64,000 bases of DNA, taken from positions 1 to 64,000 of the forward strand of contig MU400669.1 of the NCBI GenBank assembly GCA_022578965.1, read 5' to 3'. The notes beneath the pieces were generated by a model. The model was not told the origin of the DNA. It made no database searches and saw only the letters and a list, made by a program, of their open reading frames with translations. Below are positions 50,036-59,299 of the stretch, piece after piece (the stretch's first letter is position 1; the number at the start of each line of letters is the position of its first letter). Origin of the DNA: Xylaria sp. FL1777 (Eukaryota; Ascomycota; Sordariomycetes; Xylariales; Xylariaceae). Both the position numbers and the translations under genes were made by a program.

Positions 50036-51395
50036 AAAGCATTTATAAAAAAAAAGTAAAAATAACTTTTATATAAACAAATTAAAAAAAAAAGTCAAAA
50101 AAATACTTTCGTACGAAAATTGTTACAATAATTATACAATAAATAAAAAAGCAACAAGCAAATATATTTAATTTCGAAAAAAACACTAAAAACTATAAAA
50201 CATTGCAAATTCTACATTTTTTTTTATACAACTATTCTTTAAATTATATATAAATGCTTAATATTTTTTTTTACTTTTTTTATTAAACTACTATATAATA
50301 TTTAACCTTTTTTTATTTATTTAAATATAATAATTATAATAAGCACTATATAATTGCTAAATATATATAATATACGTATTACTTTAAAATTTTATTATTT
50401 ATTAGTAACCTTAAAATAAAAAGCTTTTGTAGTTTATATAAGCATTTTAGCTGCATAAAGCAACTATAATGCTGCACAACTAAATAAGTACTGCATAAAA
50501 GTAGCTTTTATAACGAATTATTTAAGCTATAATAAAAGCAATTAAAGCATTATATAAAATTCAAACCTTAATATTAACTAAAAGCATTAACATAACTTAA
50601 AACTTATTACTTTTTATATAACAAATAATTATTAGCAAACTATTTAAACAATAAGCTATACAAAAAAAAAACAAATATATATATTTATATATAATAATTA
50701 AAAAAACAATTAATTGCTAAAATTACTAATTAGTAGTTATATAACGTTATAACCACTATTTTAGCTTATAACGTAAAGCTAGCAACCACTAATGTTATAT
50801 TATAATAAAATAGCTATTATATAAGTATATATATATATATATATAAGTATATATATAAAAATAACTAAGTGTAAAGCTATTATAAATATATATATATGTA
50901 TATAAAGCAGCTAATAGCAAAATAAGCAGCTATATAAAGTAAAAAGTCTAAAGATATAAAAATAACAAAAAGTACTGCAAAATTTAAGCTTTTTTATAAA
51001 TAAAGCTTAACTTCCGTATTTCGGTATATTATTAAACTTACTACTATATAAAAAAAGAACCTTTAATTAACTTTAGTATAAATTGTTTACTGCTAATACT
51101 TTATTTTATACTATTAGCTAACGTTAGTTAGCTATATAACAATAAAAACAAAAAACCTTAATTATGCTAGCAATAATTAAACCGCACAAAAGTTTAAATA
51201 CTTTATTTAAAAAGCAACTATTTTTAAACTTAGGCTTTATATAACTATAAAGTTCAAAAAAAGCAAACATATAAGCAACTTTTTTTTTGCAAAAACTAAA
51301 GTACTAAGTATTTAATTTTTTACAAAACCATTTTTTTTCATTTCTTTTAAATAGCATCGTACAAAAAAAATTACAACTAAAAAAAAAGTAACTAG
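50036..51395 (+). other. D 3' untranslated region
   Basis: About 1.3 kb after RNase H with no recognisable coding sequence. It contains a TA microsatellite near 50815-50862, a second short TATATATATGTATA run near 50890, and a small GC-containing spot, CTTCCGTATTTCGGTATA, at 51011-51028. Confidence 0.55.
50815..50862. repeat. TA dinucleotide microsatellite
   Basis: AAGTATATATATATATATAT-type run interrupted once by AAG. It could form cruciforms but is unremarkable in a sequence this AT-rich. Confidence 0.85.
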
Positions 51396-51682
51396 TATTA
51401 AAATAACTAGTTATTAGTTATAACTTCTATATATAGTACATATAATAAGTTTTGCATAAAGATTACTTTGTATAAAAGCTATTGTATAAACTAAAATAAT
51501 CTTAATATTAGCTTAGCTTGTATGCTAGCAAAGTTTTTATATATAAAAAAGAACTTTTGCTTTGTACGAACTTTTTTTTTTTTTAAACATATAAAACATA
51601 AACAGCTTATAATACAAAGATTATTATACTTTATTTTAGCACATATATATTAAACGTACAATTGTATAAAGCCTATTTAACA
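51396..51682 (+). repeat. D 3' LTR (287 bp)
   Basis: It starts TATTAAAATAACTAG (TG mutated) and ends CCTATTTAACA, directly before AATTT (51683-51687). Confidence 0.9.
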
Positions 51683-53342
51683 AATTTACTAAATATGTTT
51701 ATTTTTGACTGTTTAAAAAAAATATAATAGCTAAATAACTTATATATGCTTTTATATACTAATATTTAAATAAGCATAAACTACTAAAAAAGATTATTTT
51801 AAACTAAAATAAATTGTTTATTTTTAAGTTTAAAACTAGTTTTTTTAAACTTATTAGTATTAAACTAAAGTTTTTAACTATTTATTATTTATAAACAAAT
51901 AAATAAATAAAAAAACTAAACTAAATATTAAAACAATATTTATAAAGTTATATTAACTATTAATAAAATAATTAAGTAAAACTATTATTAATAATATAAA
52001 TTTTATATAATATATTAATAAACAAAAATATAAATATATTTTTATATAAAGCTGTTTATAAATAGCAAGCAATTATTAAAAAACAAAAAAAAATATTAAT
52101 AAAAGCATTTATTATTTTAACTATAGCACTTTAAGCAAAAACTATTATAATAAAAATTAAAACGTTATAAGCTAAACTATAATTACGTTTTTAATTTTTA
52201 TAATAATAAATGTTAATATACTATAACAAAAAACAAACTAAAGAACTAGCTTTTAAAAAAAAAAATAAAGTTTATTTGCTATAATAAAAACAAAACGTAA
52301 ACATTAATATTTTTTAAATTAAAACAAAACAACTAAACAATAAATTAAAATTTAAAAAACTTAGTTTTTTTAAAATTAAAAAAGTTATTTTATTTATTAA
52401 TTATAAACTATTATTACTAAAAAACATGCGAATTTATTTTGTTTTTTATATTTTTTTACTAAAACTAGTACTTATTAAAATCTTTATTAAAATATAACTA
52501 GAAATAAAAACAAATTAAAACATTTATAAAGTTAAAAATATACTAGATTTTTATTAAAATAATAACAATATTAAATATTTTATTAAATAAAAAAAATATT
52601 TATATGTTAATAATATTTAAAAACTTAAAAAATACTTAAAAACTGCTAAAATAATTATAAACTAGTTTTACTATTAATACTTTAATTAACTAAAACTAAA
52701 AAAAAAAAATTAACTTTAAATAAAGCATTTAGTACGTTTTAATTAAACTTTAAAAAAATAACTAATAATAACTATACTACTTTAATATACTATTTTTGTT
52801 TTTTAGCTATATAATGCTTTTTTGTTTTAATTTGCTTAAGCTTTTTTAAACTACTTAAATTATAAGCTATAGTAATAGCTATTTTTTTTTGTTATAATTT
52901 TTTTTATTGCTTAAAATAGCAGATTTTTGCATTTATTTTTTTATGCTTTTTTATTAGCAAGTTTAATTTATTTTTTAGCTTTTTATACTAAAAAGTAAAC
53001 TGCTATATTTACTTTAAAAATAAACTTTTAACGTTGCAATTTGTTTATTTAGCTATAATATATTTAATATATTAATTAAAGTTAAATTTTAATATTAAAC
53101 ATTTTATGCTATAATAATTGCAGCAAAAGCATAAAGCTATTTTAATTAATTTTAGTTTAATAAAAAAAAGCAAAGCAAAGTTTTGTTAAGCTTTTTATTT
53201 AAAACGTAACAAGCAAGGTTTTTTAAAAACTTTACTAAATATAATAAGCATAAAAAATAAAAAACAAAAGATAAAAAAAGAAAACTTACAAAAAAGAAAA
53301 TATAAAATTATTAAAACAACAATTATAAGAAAAGAAAAATAA
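51683..53342 (+). mobile_element. Gypsy A3, segment 4 (integrase, chromodomain, 3' UTR)
   Basis: A3 resumes at the equivalent of A1 about 8220 and runs to the end of the internal region. Its 3' UTR is of the A4 type, so A3 belongs to that subfamily. The expected LTR should begin at 53343. Only TATTACA fits, and the sequence then turns into an unrelated, little-mutated island. Confidence 0.85.
51690..52700 (+). pseudogene. A3 pol remnant: integrase core and chromodomain
   Basis: It aligns with A1 8225-9240: the integrase core with the remnant of the YHPQTDGQTERLNQ segment near 51880-51935, and the chromodomain near 52540-52690. It is heavily mutated, with Gln/Trp stops throughout. It is the last piece of the A3 frame that starts left of the window and passes through four segments. 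Confidence 0.65.
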
Positions 53343-53350
53343 TATTACAG

Positions 53351-53405
53351 TTATGGTAAAGTGGGTGGTGTGGGCTAAGCACCCACATAGCACCCATTAC
53401 CATAA
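53351..53405. repeat. GC-containing hairpin at the island edge
   Basis: TTATGGTAA at 53351-53359 pairs with TTACCATAA at 53397-53405. Inside, TGGGTG pairs with CACCCA and TGTGGG with CCCACA, leaving a small loop near CTAAG. Confidence 0.85.
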
Positions 53406-53550
53406 TCATATAGTCCACTTTAGATGACCAGGCTTCCACCTTGGTTATTCCACATCCTTTTTAGGTAAGGTAGCCATTATAGAAGTGGTGTAATGGTTAA
53501 CTGTAATAAGTTACGGTATAGTGATTAATGGCCCTATAGCCCCATGTTCT

Positions 53551-53595
53551 AATGTGGCTAAATAAATGTGGCTACGTTATACTTTAATGTGGCTA
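53551..53595 (+). repeat. Three copies of AATGTGGCTA
   Basis: Exact ten-base copies at 53551-53560, 53565-53574 and 53586-53595 inside the island, irregularly spaced, upstream of the TATA motif. Confidence 0.85.
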
Positions 53596-53631
53596 GGCTG
53601 GTTTATGCATATGTATGAACTACCCAATGGT

Positions 53632-53659
53632 ACATAAACTACTTATTGGCTATATATAC
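53632..53659 (+). promoter_or_regulatory. CCAAT and TATA motifs of a candidate LTR promoter
   Basis: CCCAATGG at 53632-53639, an inverted CCAAT (ATTGG) at about 53645-53649 and CTATATATACC at about 53650-53660. Spacing and order suit a polymerase II promoter driving the E gag downstream. Prediction by motif only. Confidence 0.4.
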
Positions 53660-53943
53660 CGTAATCTAGCTACTTAGCTACTTTTTATAAACTACTTTAT
53701 AAAATAGCTTTTTTTTTTTTTATATTTAGATTTTAATACAAATTTAGCTTTTTAAATAAAGCCTTGTTTTTTAAGATAGCTTAACATATAATAATTTAAG
53801 TATTACTTTTTTTAAAGTACTTAAAACTGCTTTACTAAATATTTTCTTAATTTAATAAACTAATTAATTAACTAATAAGTTATTTTATTAATTTAAACTA
53901 ATTACTAAAATATAGATTTAGAACTTTTTGTTTTAATAATATA

Positions 53944-55860
53944 ATGTGCTTATTAAAAAAACGTGCTATAATTAAAGCAGCTATTTATAAAGTAGTTCGG
54001 TTTTTATTTAATAATATTAAACAAGGTTTGCTTTATATAAAAAAGAAACCTTATATAAAAGCTTATAAACAATTTTTTAATATATTTTTTATTTATAACT
54101 TTAATACTTATATTGCAACACTAAATAAAAAAAACTTTAATATTATAATATATTAAGCTATTTAATTTAAGTATGCAATTTAAAAACTTTCTTTTTTAGC
54201 TAACTAGTATGTTTATAATTATTATAATTTCGATAAAAAAGCTAGAGATTTTATTAAAAGCTATGTAACTATATATATTAAAAAAGATAATTTTGCTTTT
54301 TTTTTTAATCTATTTATCAATAAAATAAAAAAAGCTATATTTATGTTTAAAGGATTTATAAATAAAAACGGATTTTTAAGCTTACTAAATTATTTTAAAG
54401 CACTATAGCAAAAGTTTAAGCTATAAAACATTATAATAATTGCTAATACATAATATGCCTTTAATTTGCATAAAATGCTGCAAGTAAAAAAAAATAAAGT
54501 GTTAAACTTATTTAAATAAAAAGAACTTTTTGCTAATATAAGATTTAGCATATAAGTTAACATGCAAAACTAAATTAATATACTAAAAGAAAAATTAAAT
54601 GCTTTTAGACTTTTTAATAGTAGGCTATATAGCAGTAATAAAAAGCAGAAAAACTTTAGCAACTTATAAAAAACTAACGAACGTTTAATAAATAAACTAA
54701 AAGCAATAGTATTAAAACGCAATTATTTTTAAATATAAGTAAATAAACTTAATGTATTAATAGCTAACTTAGTGCAAAAAAACTAATATAATATACTATT
54801 GTTATTTTTAGTTTATATTAAAGGAAGATTTTATAAGTTTATTAAAGTATAAATACTTATTTTTTATAATAACAAAAAAAAAAACGAAGTTAAGTTTAAA
54901 GTTTAGTACTGCAAAATAAAAAATTAACTTGCTGCAAATAAAGATTAGTTTATTAATAATGCTATAAAAATAATTAATATTAAGTTTTAACTTAGTAGTA
55001 ATATTGCAAAACACTTTTAACTATATTTAAAGAATATATACTTTAATTAACTTTGTACTACTAAGGCTTTTTTTGTATATTTATAGAATAACTACTATAA
55101 TATTAATGCTTTTAAAAAATTTAAAAAAGCATAAAAAAAGTATAAAATAAAAGACCTGCTTTTTAATAAGTTTTTTACTTTTAAAAATAAGTTTGTTTGC
55201 TTTGCTAGCAAGGTTTGCTTACTTAAAAATAAATAAAAAAAAGAGTTTAAAAATAAATTGTTTGTTTAGCTAAACAATAAAACTTTGTTTAAATATTTAA
55301 AGCTAAGCGTAACTTTTAATACTTACGTTATATATTATATATAAATTGCTTATTAACTTAGGTTTAGTAATATAAAACGTAACGCTATATATAAAGCAAA
55401 AAAACAAGCTAAAACTACTAAAATAGCAACTATTATTAGTAGCAAACGTTTTGCTTTTTTTTGCATAGCTTTAGCTTTTTAAAGTAAAGTTATTTCTAAG
55501 TTTAAAATAACGCTTAAGAAAATATAAAAGCTTATTTTAAAAAGCAAGTATTTTTACTATAAGCAAATAAGTTATATAATATAGGATTACTTTGCTAAAG
55601 CTGCTGCTAGTACTAATTATAAAGCTTGTATTAATATTATTATAGCTAAGTAAAAAATGATTTTATTTGCTTTTATTTTAGCTAAGCAAAAAAACTTAAA
55701 TAATAAACATTTAAAAGAGTAACTTTAGGTATACTAAACTTTTATTTAAGGACAGTATTTTAAAAATATATAAAAAGAAACATTATAAATAGATTTTTTA
55801 AAAGTAAACCTTTTTTATATATTTATATTTTAAATAATAATAAACTTTTTTTAATAACTG
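53944..55860 (+). pseudogene. E gag remnant (fungal gypsy-type)
   Basis: The first 70 codons from ATG 53944 (MCLLKKRAIIKAAIYKVVRF...) are uninterrupted, and the reading continues with TAA/TAG stops. Features of the Pezizomycotina gypsy gag are visible: a long helical region near 54560-54760, then FYNNKKKNEVKFKVQYCKIKNQLAANKDQF at about 54855-54960 matching the FDD-WxxxxxxKLxxNADxY pattern, then KNKFVCFASKVCLLKNKQKKEFKNKLF near 55180-55270 matching the NEFxxLxxEAxLPxxxxKxELxxRL stretch. Gag forms the particle. The Cys-rich tail is not clear. Length of about 640 codons fits. The minus-strand frame at 54808-55014 is a shadow. Confidence 0.65.
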
Positions 55861-55899
55861 TTAATTTTTTTAGAAATATAAAAGCTAGCTTATATATTG

Positions 55900-56250
55900 C
55901 TATAAATATTTGCTTTAATAAAAAGATCTTAAAATACTTATAATTTATAGTTATAAATATTTTGTTTTGCTTTGTAATAAGTTATAATAGCAAAGGCAAA
56001 CAAGCAATAAAAAAAGCTTTAGTACTAAGTTTAAAGGTATATAAGCGTGTTTTTTTTAGAACGCATTTTTTTATATTAAATATATAGCATAATATTATTT
56101 TTGGTTAAAAATGGTTTAAAGCATATAATATTTTGCTTAACTACAGAAAATATAAGCTGATTTTTTTGCTTTTGTTAAAACTTATAAGCAACTTTAAACA
56201 AAATATTGTAATAAATAAAGCTAGTATTTAGCTATAATATTTAAAGTACT
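55900..56250 (+). pseudogene. E protease remnant
   Basis: In a different frame from gag, a segment reads FFRTHFFILNIQHNIIFG, then a TAA, then KWFKAYNILLNYRKYKLI at about 56062-56160. It corresponds to the VPFFITDLGxHDxILGRKWLxxxNxxLDxRxRRLxWP end of fungal gypsy aspartic proteases. The catalytic Asp triad, expected about 200 bases upstream, is not readable. The protease would cleave the Gag-Pol precursor. Confidence 0.55.
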
Positions 56251-56463
56251 AATAAAACGCTAATAAGCAAAATAATAAAATAAAAAAAAAGCTGCAAAAA
56301 AAAAAAAAGCAGTAACTTGCTGCAAAAAAAAATAACTAACAAGTGTAAATTATTAAAATTTAGTAAGCTAGTTTAATAAAGTCTAAAAGTTGTTGTATTG
56401 TTAAATTAAGTTTTTAAGACAAGGTTTATTAAACCATAATTATATTACGCTAGCTACTTTTTT

Positions 56464-56491
56464 AAAGAAAGCGTTTTAAAGAAAGCGTTTT
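56464..56491 (+). repeat. Tandem 14-bp repeat AAAGAAAGCGTTTT, two exact units
   Basis: Units at 56464-56477 and 56478-56491, followed by a degenerate third in TTAAAAAGATGTTTTAAAG. Confidence 0.85.
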
Positions 56492-56702
56492 TAAAAAGAT
56501 GTTTTAAAGAAGCCTTTTTATAGAAAACTTCTATAGGAAGCTTTTTATTTGCCCTTTTTTAATAAAAACTAACGTTTTTGTTAGTACTATTTTAGCGCTT
56601 ATATTAACGTTTTAGTAAATAATAGTTCTTTTTTTAAGAAAAAATCATATAATATAACGCTATAATTTTATAATACTATTTTATTAATAATTCTGCTAGA
56701 AC

Positions 56703-56835
56703 TTTTGCTAAAATAATTTTACTGGACTAATTTTATTAAAACAATTTTACTAAAATAACTTTGCTAAGATGTTATTTTTACTAAAATAATTCTGCTAAAA
56801 TATTATTGCATAAACAATTTTACTAGATGTTATTT
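56703..56835 (+). repeat. 14-bp tandem repeat run, TTTTACTAAAATAA type
   Basis: Four contiguous 14-base units at 56703, 56717, 56731 and 56745, then looser 14-16-base units to about 56835. The period is not a multiple of three, so it is not a coding repeat. Confidence 0.8.
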
Positions 56836-57199
56836 TTATATTAAATGTTATTTTTAAAAAGCTTTTTATAAAAAGCTTTCTTTTAGAATCTACTTTTAAA
56901 AAAACATTAATAATAAAGTATTATTTTAAAAAACAACTTATTTTACATATAAAACTTTTGCTAGCTTATAAAGCTTATTAATTTATATAGTAGCTGTTTT
57001 AAAGCTTATATTAACGTTTTAGTAAACAATAATTTTTTTAAGAAAACTTAACACTTTTGTAAAGTTTTAATGTTTTAATTAAGTTGCTTAAAAACGTTAG
57101 CAAAAATGTATTAAAAACAAAGTAGCATTTTAAAAAACATATTTTTTAAAATAAATAAGTTATGTTAAGGTGTTATAATAGTTAATTGCTAAAAAAACG

Positions 57200-58780
57200 T
57201 TTTAATTTATATATATTTAATGCTTGCTAGTAAAATATTGTTAAAACTGTTTTAATAACGTAAGCTAGCAGCAAAAATTATACTATTAAAAACATAGCAC
57301 TTATGCTTGCATAAAGTAATAAAAGTATTAAAAATTGCAGTTAAATCTTTTTAAAATAACGGAGTTTTAGCAGCTATTATAATAAAACCTTGTTTTTTTT
57401 TTATAAAGCGTATTATGTACTTTTTTATTAATAATATTACTGCTTAATGCTTTTTAAACTATGTAATAAACCTTGTTATTTAAATTTTTTTTAAAGTTAG
57501 CTAGTTTAATTTTATTAGCTATTACTAAGCTTTAAATAGTAGTAAAACTATTTGTAAAGTTTGTAGTAATAGTGTTAATTAAAAGCTTTTAGTTAACTTT
57601 AATTGTTAGTATAGCATTTATTGCTTTATTATTAGTAATGTTTTTATGCAAAGCTTGTTGCTTTATATAACTAACGTAAACTATTTTAGAAAAAATAGCT
57701 TTACGTTTAGCGTACATTATTTAGTATAAAATAAAAGTTATTAAAACTAAATTAATTTTGCTAGTTTTAAGCTAGTAAGCTAGTTTTTAATATATTTAGC
57801 TTTATATTACGTATGTAATTAATTTATAGCTTATATTAAAGTTTGCTTTTATAAAGCTAATAATATTTTTAGCTCGCAAAAAAACATTTTTAGTGGTTTA
57901 TTTTTGTTTAAATAAAGTAATTAGCTTTAATAATGCTTTAATAAAAGCGTTTTAAAAAGTTTATAAAGTTTATAACTAATTAAAATCATAAGTATGCGTT
58001 GTATTAGTACTACTTGTAAAGTTAACAGTATTGTTTTCGTTAAATTTTTCTTAATTATAGTTTTTATTGTTTTTGTTGTTAAAAGAAATTATTTAAGCTT
58101 TAACTTTAAGAACGTTTTTAGCTTTAATACGCTTTAAGTTTTTGTAGTACTATTAGTACTAATAATTAAGTACTTTAATATTTTTTGTTGCTACTACTAA
58201 AAATATAAAGCTAGTTTGCATAAAAAAAGCTTTAATAACGTTAAAAAAAGTACTAAAACTTTAAACAACGCTTTTAAAAATGTATAAAGCTTTAATTTGC
58301 TTAAAGGTTAACAAGTTTTTATACTATAAAATATATTTGTAGTTATTATAAGCATACTACTTAGTAATTTCTTTAAAACGCTTTTTAATAATAGCGTATA
58401 GCTTAAACTTAAACAGCTGTTTATTTAGCGCAATTATAATTAAATACTAAATAACTACTTTAAAAAATAGTTTTATTTGCATTAAGTATTGCTTTAATAT
58501 TTATTGCTAGTATTATTATAGCATAATAGCTAAACAAATAAGCTTAGCATTATTAGTTTTAATAATATAATTAGTTCGATAATTTTGTTCTTTTGTTTTT
58601 GTATTAAAAGCAAAGCTTTTAAAATTTTTAGTTGCTTTTAGGATTTTTTTGTATTAGTTGTAAGCTTTAGTTTTACGAGCTGCTAAAACAAAAGCTTAAT
58701 ATTTAAAAACAATATATTGTAAATTATTTTTGTAATTAAAAGTTAGCTTAAAAATGCTTTTTTTAATAAATATATTAACT
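57200..58780 (-). pseudogene. Unrecognised minus-strand reading frame
   Basis: Read on the minus strand from about 58770, one phase gives a long polypeptide interrupted by TAA/TAG only: LTFNYKNNLQYIVFKYQAFV near 58700, TKTKEQNYRTNYIIKTNNAK near 58590, YAIIKKRFKEIT near 58370-58400, and YAKRKAIFSKIVYVSYIKQQ near 57670-57720. I do not recognise a family or catalytic motif. It lies behind the chromodomain end of F in the same orientation, separated by tandem repeats. It could be gag of another minus-strand element, an extra ORF of F, or captured host sequence. RIP depletes TGA, so absence of TGA is weak evidence. Confidence 0.35.
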
Positions 58781-58884
58781 TAATTATTAAATAACGCTAA
58801 GTTTATACAAACAATAGTTTTTTAGTTTTAAGCTATTATAATTGTATGCAAATATAAAAATTAATAAAAAAAAACTAATTATAT

Positions 58885-58948
58885 AAAAAATATAAGCGTG
58901 CAAAAAATGTAAGCATACAAAAAATGCAAGCGTACAAAAAATATAAAG
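58885..58948 (+). repeat. 17-bp tandem repeat, three units and a partial fourth
   Basis: Units AAAAAATATAAGCGTGC, AAAAAATGTAAGCATAC and AAAAAATGCAAGCGTAC at 58885, 58902 and 58919, then a 13-base partial unit. Unit differences are all transitions. Confidence 0.9.
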
Positions 58949-59024
58949 ATTAATAAAAAAAAAATAAACAAAAGAACTACGTAAAAAAAACGTTAAGCGT
59001 TATTATATATAAAAAAAATTAATA

Positions 59025-59179
59025 ATGCAAAATGCTTTTTTTAAGATATAAACATACGTAAAATTAAAATAGCAAAGCAAAAAGATTAATATTAACTAAT
59101 TAATAGTATAAAACGCTTTTTTTAAAATATTAACATATGTATAGTTAAAATAGCAAAGCAAAAAAATTAATGTTAACTT
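59025..59179 (+). repeat. 80-bp tandem duplication
   Basis: Two units at 59025-59104 and 59105-59179 sharing TAGCAAAGCAAAAA and AACATA blocks, with RIP-type transitions between them. With the 17-bp repeats this could be the F 3' LTR or UTR. Confidence 0.8.
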
Positions 59180-59299
59180 AAAAATGTAATGTTTATGCTA
59201 ATACACTAAGTGTTTAAGCAAATAGTTATTTTAAACAATAGTATAATAAATTTACTATAATATTAATTTTAAGAATTATATTTATAATTTTTTAGTTCT

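Larger units (their letters stand above)
36571..51682 (+). mobile_element. Copia D, Ty1/copia element interrupted by gypsy A4
   Basis: An LTR retrotransposon of 7374 bp once A4 and one AATAA are removed. It has 287-bp LTRs and AATTT duplications (36566-36570 and 51683-51687). Integrase comes before RT and RNase H, which is diagnostic of Ty1/copia. The RT reads PLYGLTESG...and QIxDTL-like, as in the fungal copia group. All genes are RIP-mutated. Confidence 0.9.
53343..53786 (+). repeat. Candidate LTR containing a little-mutated island
   Basis: From 53351 to about 53690 the sequence has normal C/G content, including CA, TG, TC and GA dinucleotides lost elsewhere. It carries an edge hairpin, two CCAAT-type motifs and a TATA motif, as an LTR U3 would. 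From 53690 to 53786 it is AT-rich again and ends CTTAACA. It sits between the end of A3 and the gag of E, so it could be the E 5' LTR truncating A3, or a divergent A3 3' LTR. It resembles no other LTR in the window. Boundaries are uncertain and no target duplication was found. Confidence 0.5.
53787..56250 (+). mobile_element. Gypsy E, 5' portion (leader, gag, protease)
   Basis: A plus-strand gypsy-type 5' half. Leader 53787-53943, gag from about 53944, protease ending near 56250. No matching RT follows in the same orientation, so E is truncated or continues in the unassigned region. It is less mutated than A or B and keeps CG sites. Confidence 0.65.
56251..57199. other. Unassigned AT-rich stretch with 14-bp tandem repeats
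   Basis: No recognisable coding sequence. It holds two exact 14-bp units AAAGAAAGCGTTTT (56464-56491) and a run of 14-bp units of the TTTTACTAAAATAA type from 56703. Also duplicated is GCTTATATTAACGTTTTAGTAAA (about 56597 and 57006). It may be LTR or 3' UTR of F or E, or the junction between them. Confidence 0.5.

Noticed and set aside
50815..50862. TA repeat as a replication origin
   Set aside because: A plain TA microsatellite in a sequence over 80% AT; no supporting motif or context.
53486..53560. tRNA or tRNA-derived SINE: TGGTGTAATGGTTAAC resembles an A box and TGTTCTAATGTGG weakly resembles a B box
   Set aside because: No cloverleaf can be folded, the B-box match is poor, and about 140 bases of island precede the A box. 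The LTR promoter reading fits better.
58885..58948. CRISPR-like array
   Set aside because: The units are contiguous 17-mers with no spacers, in a fungal retroelement context.
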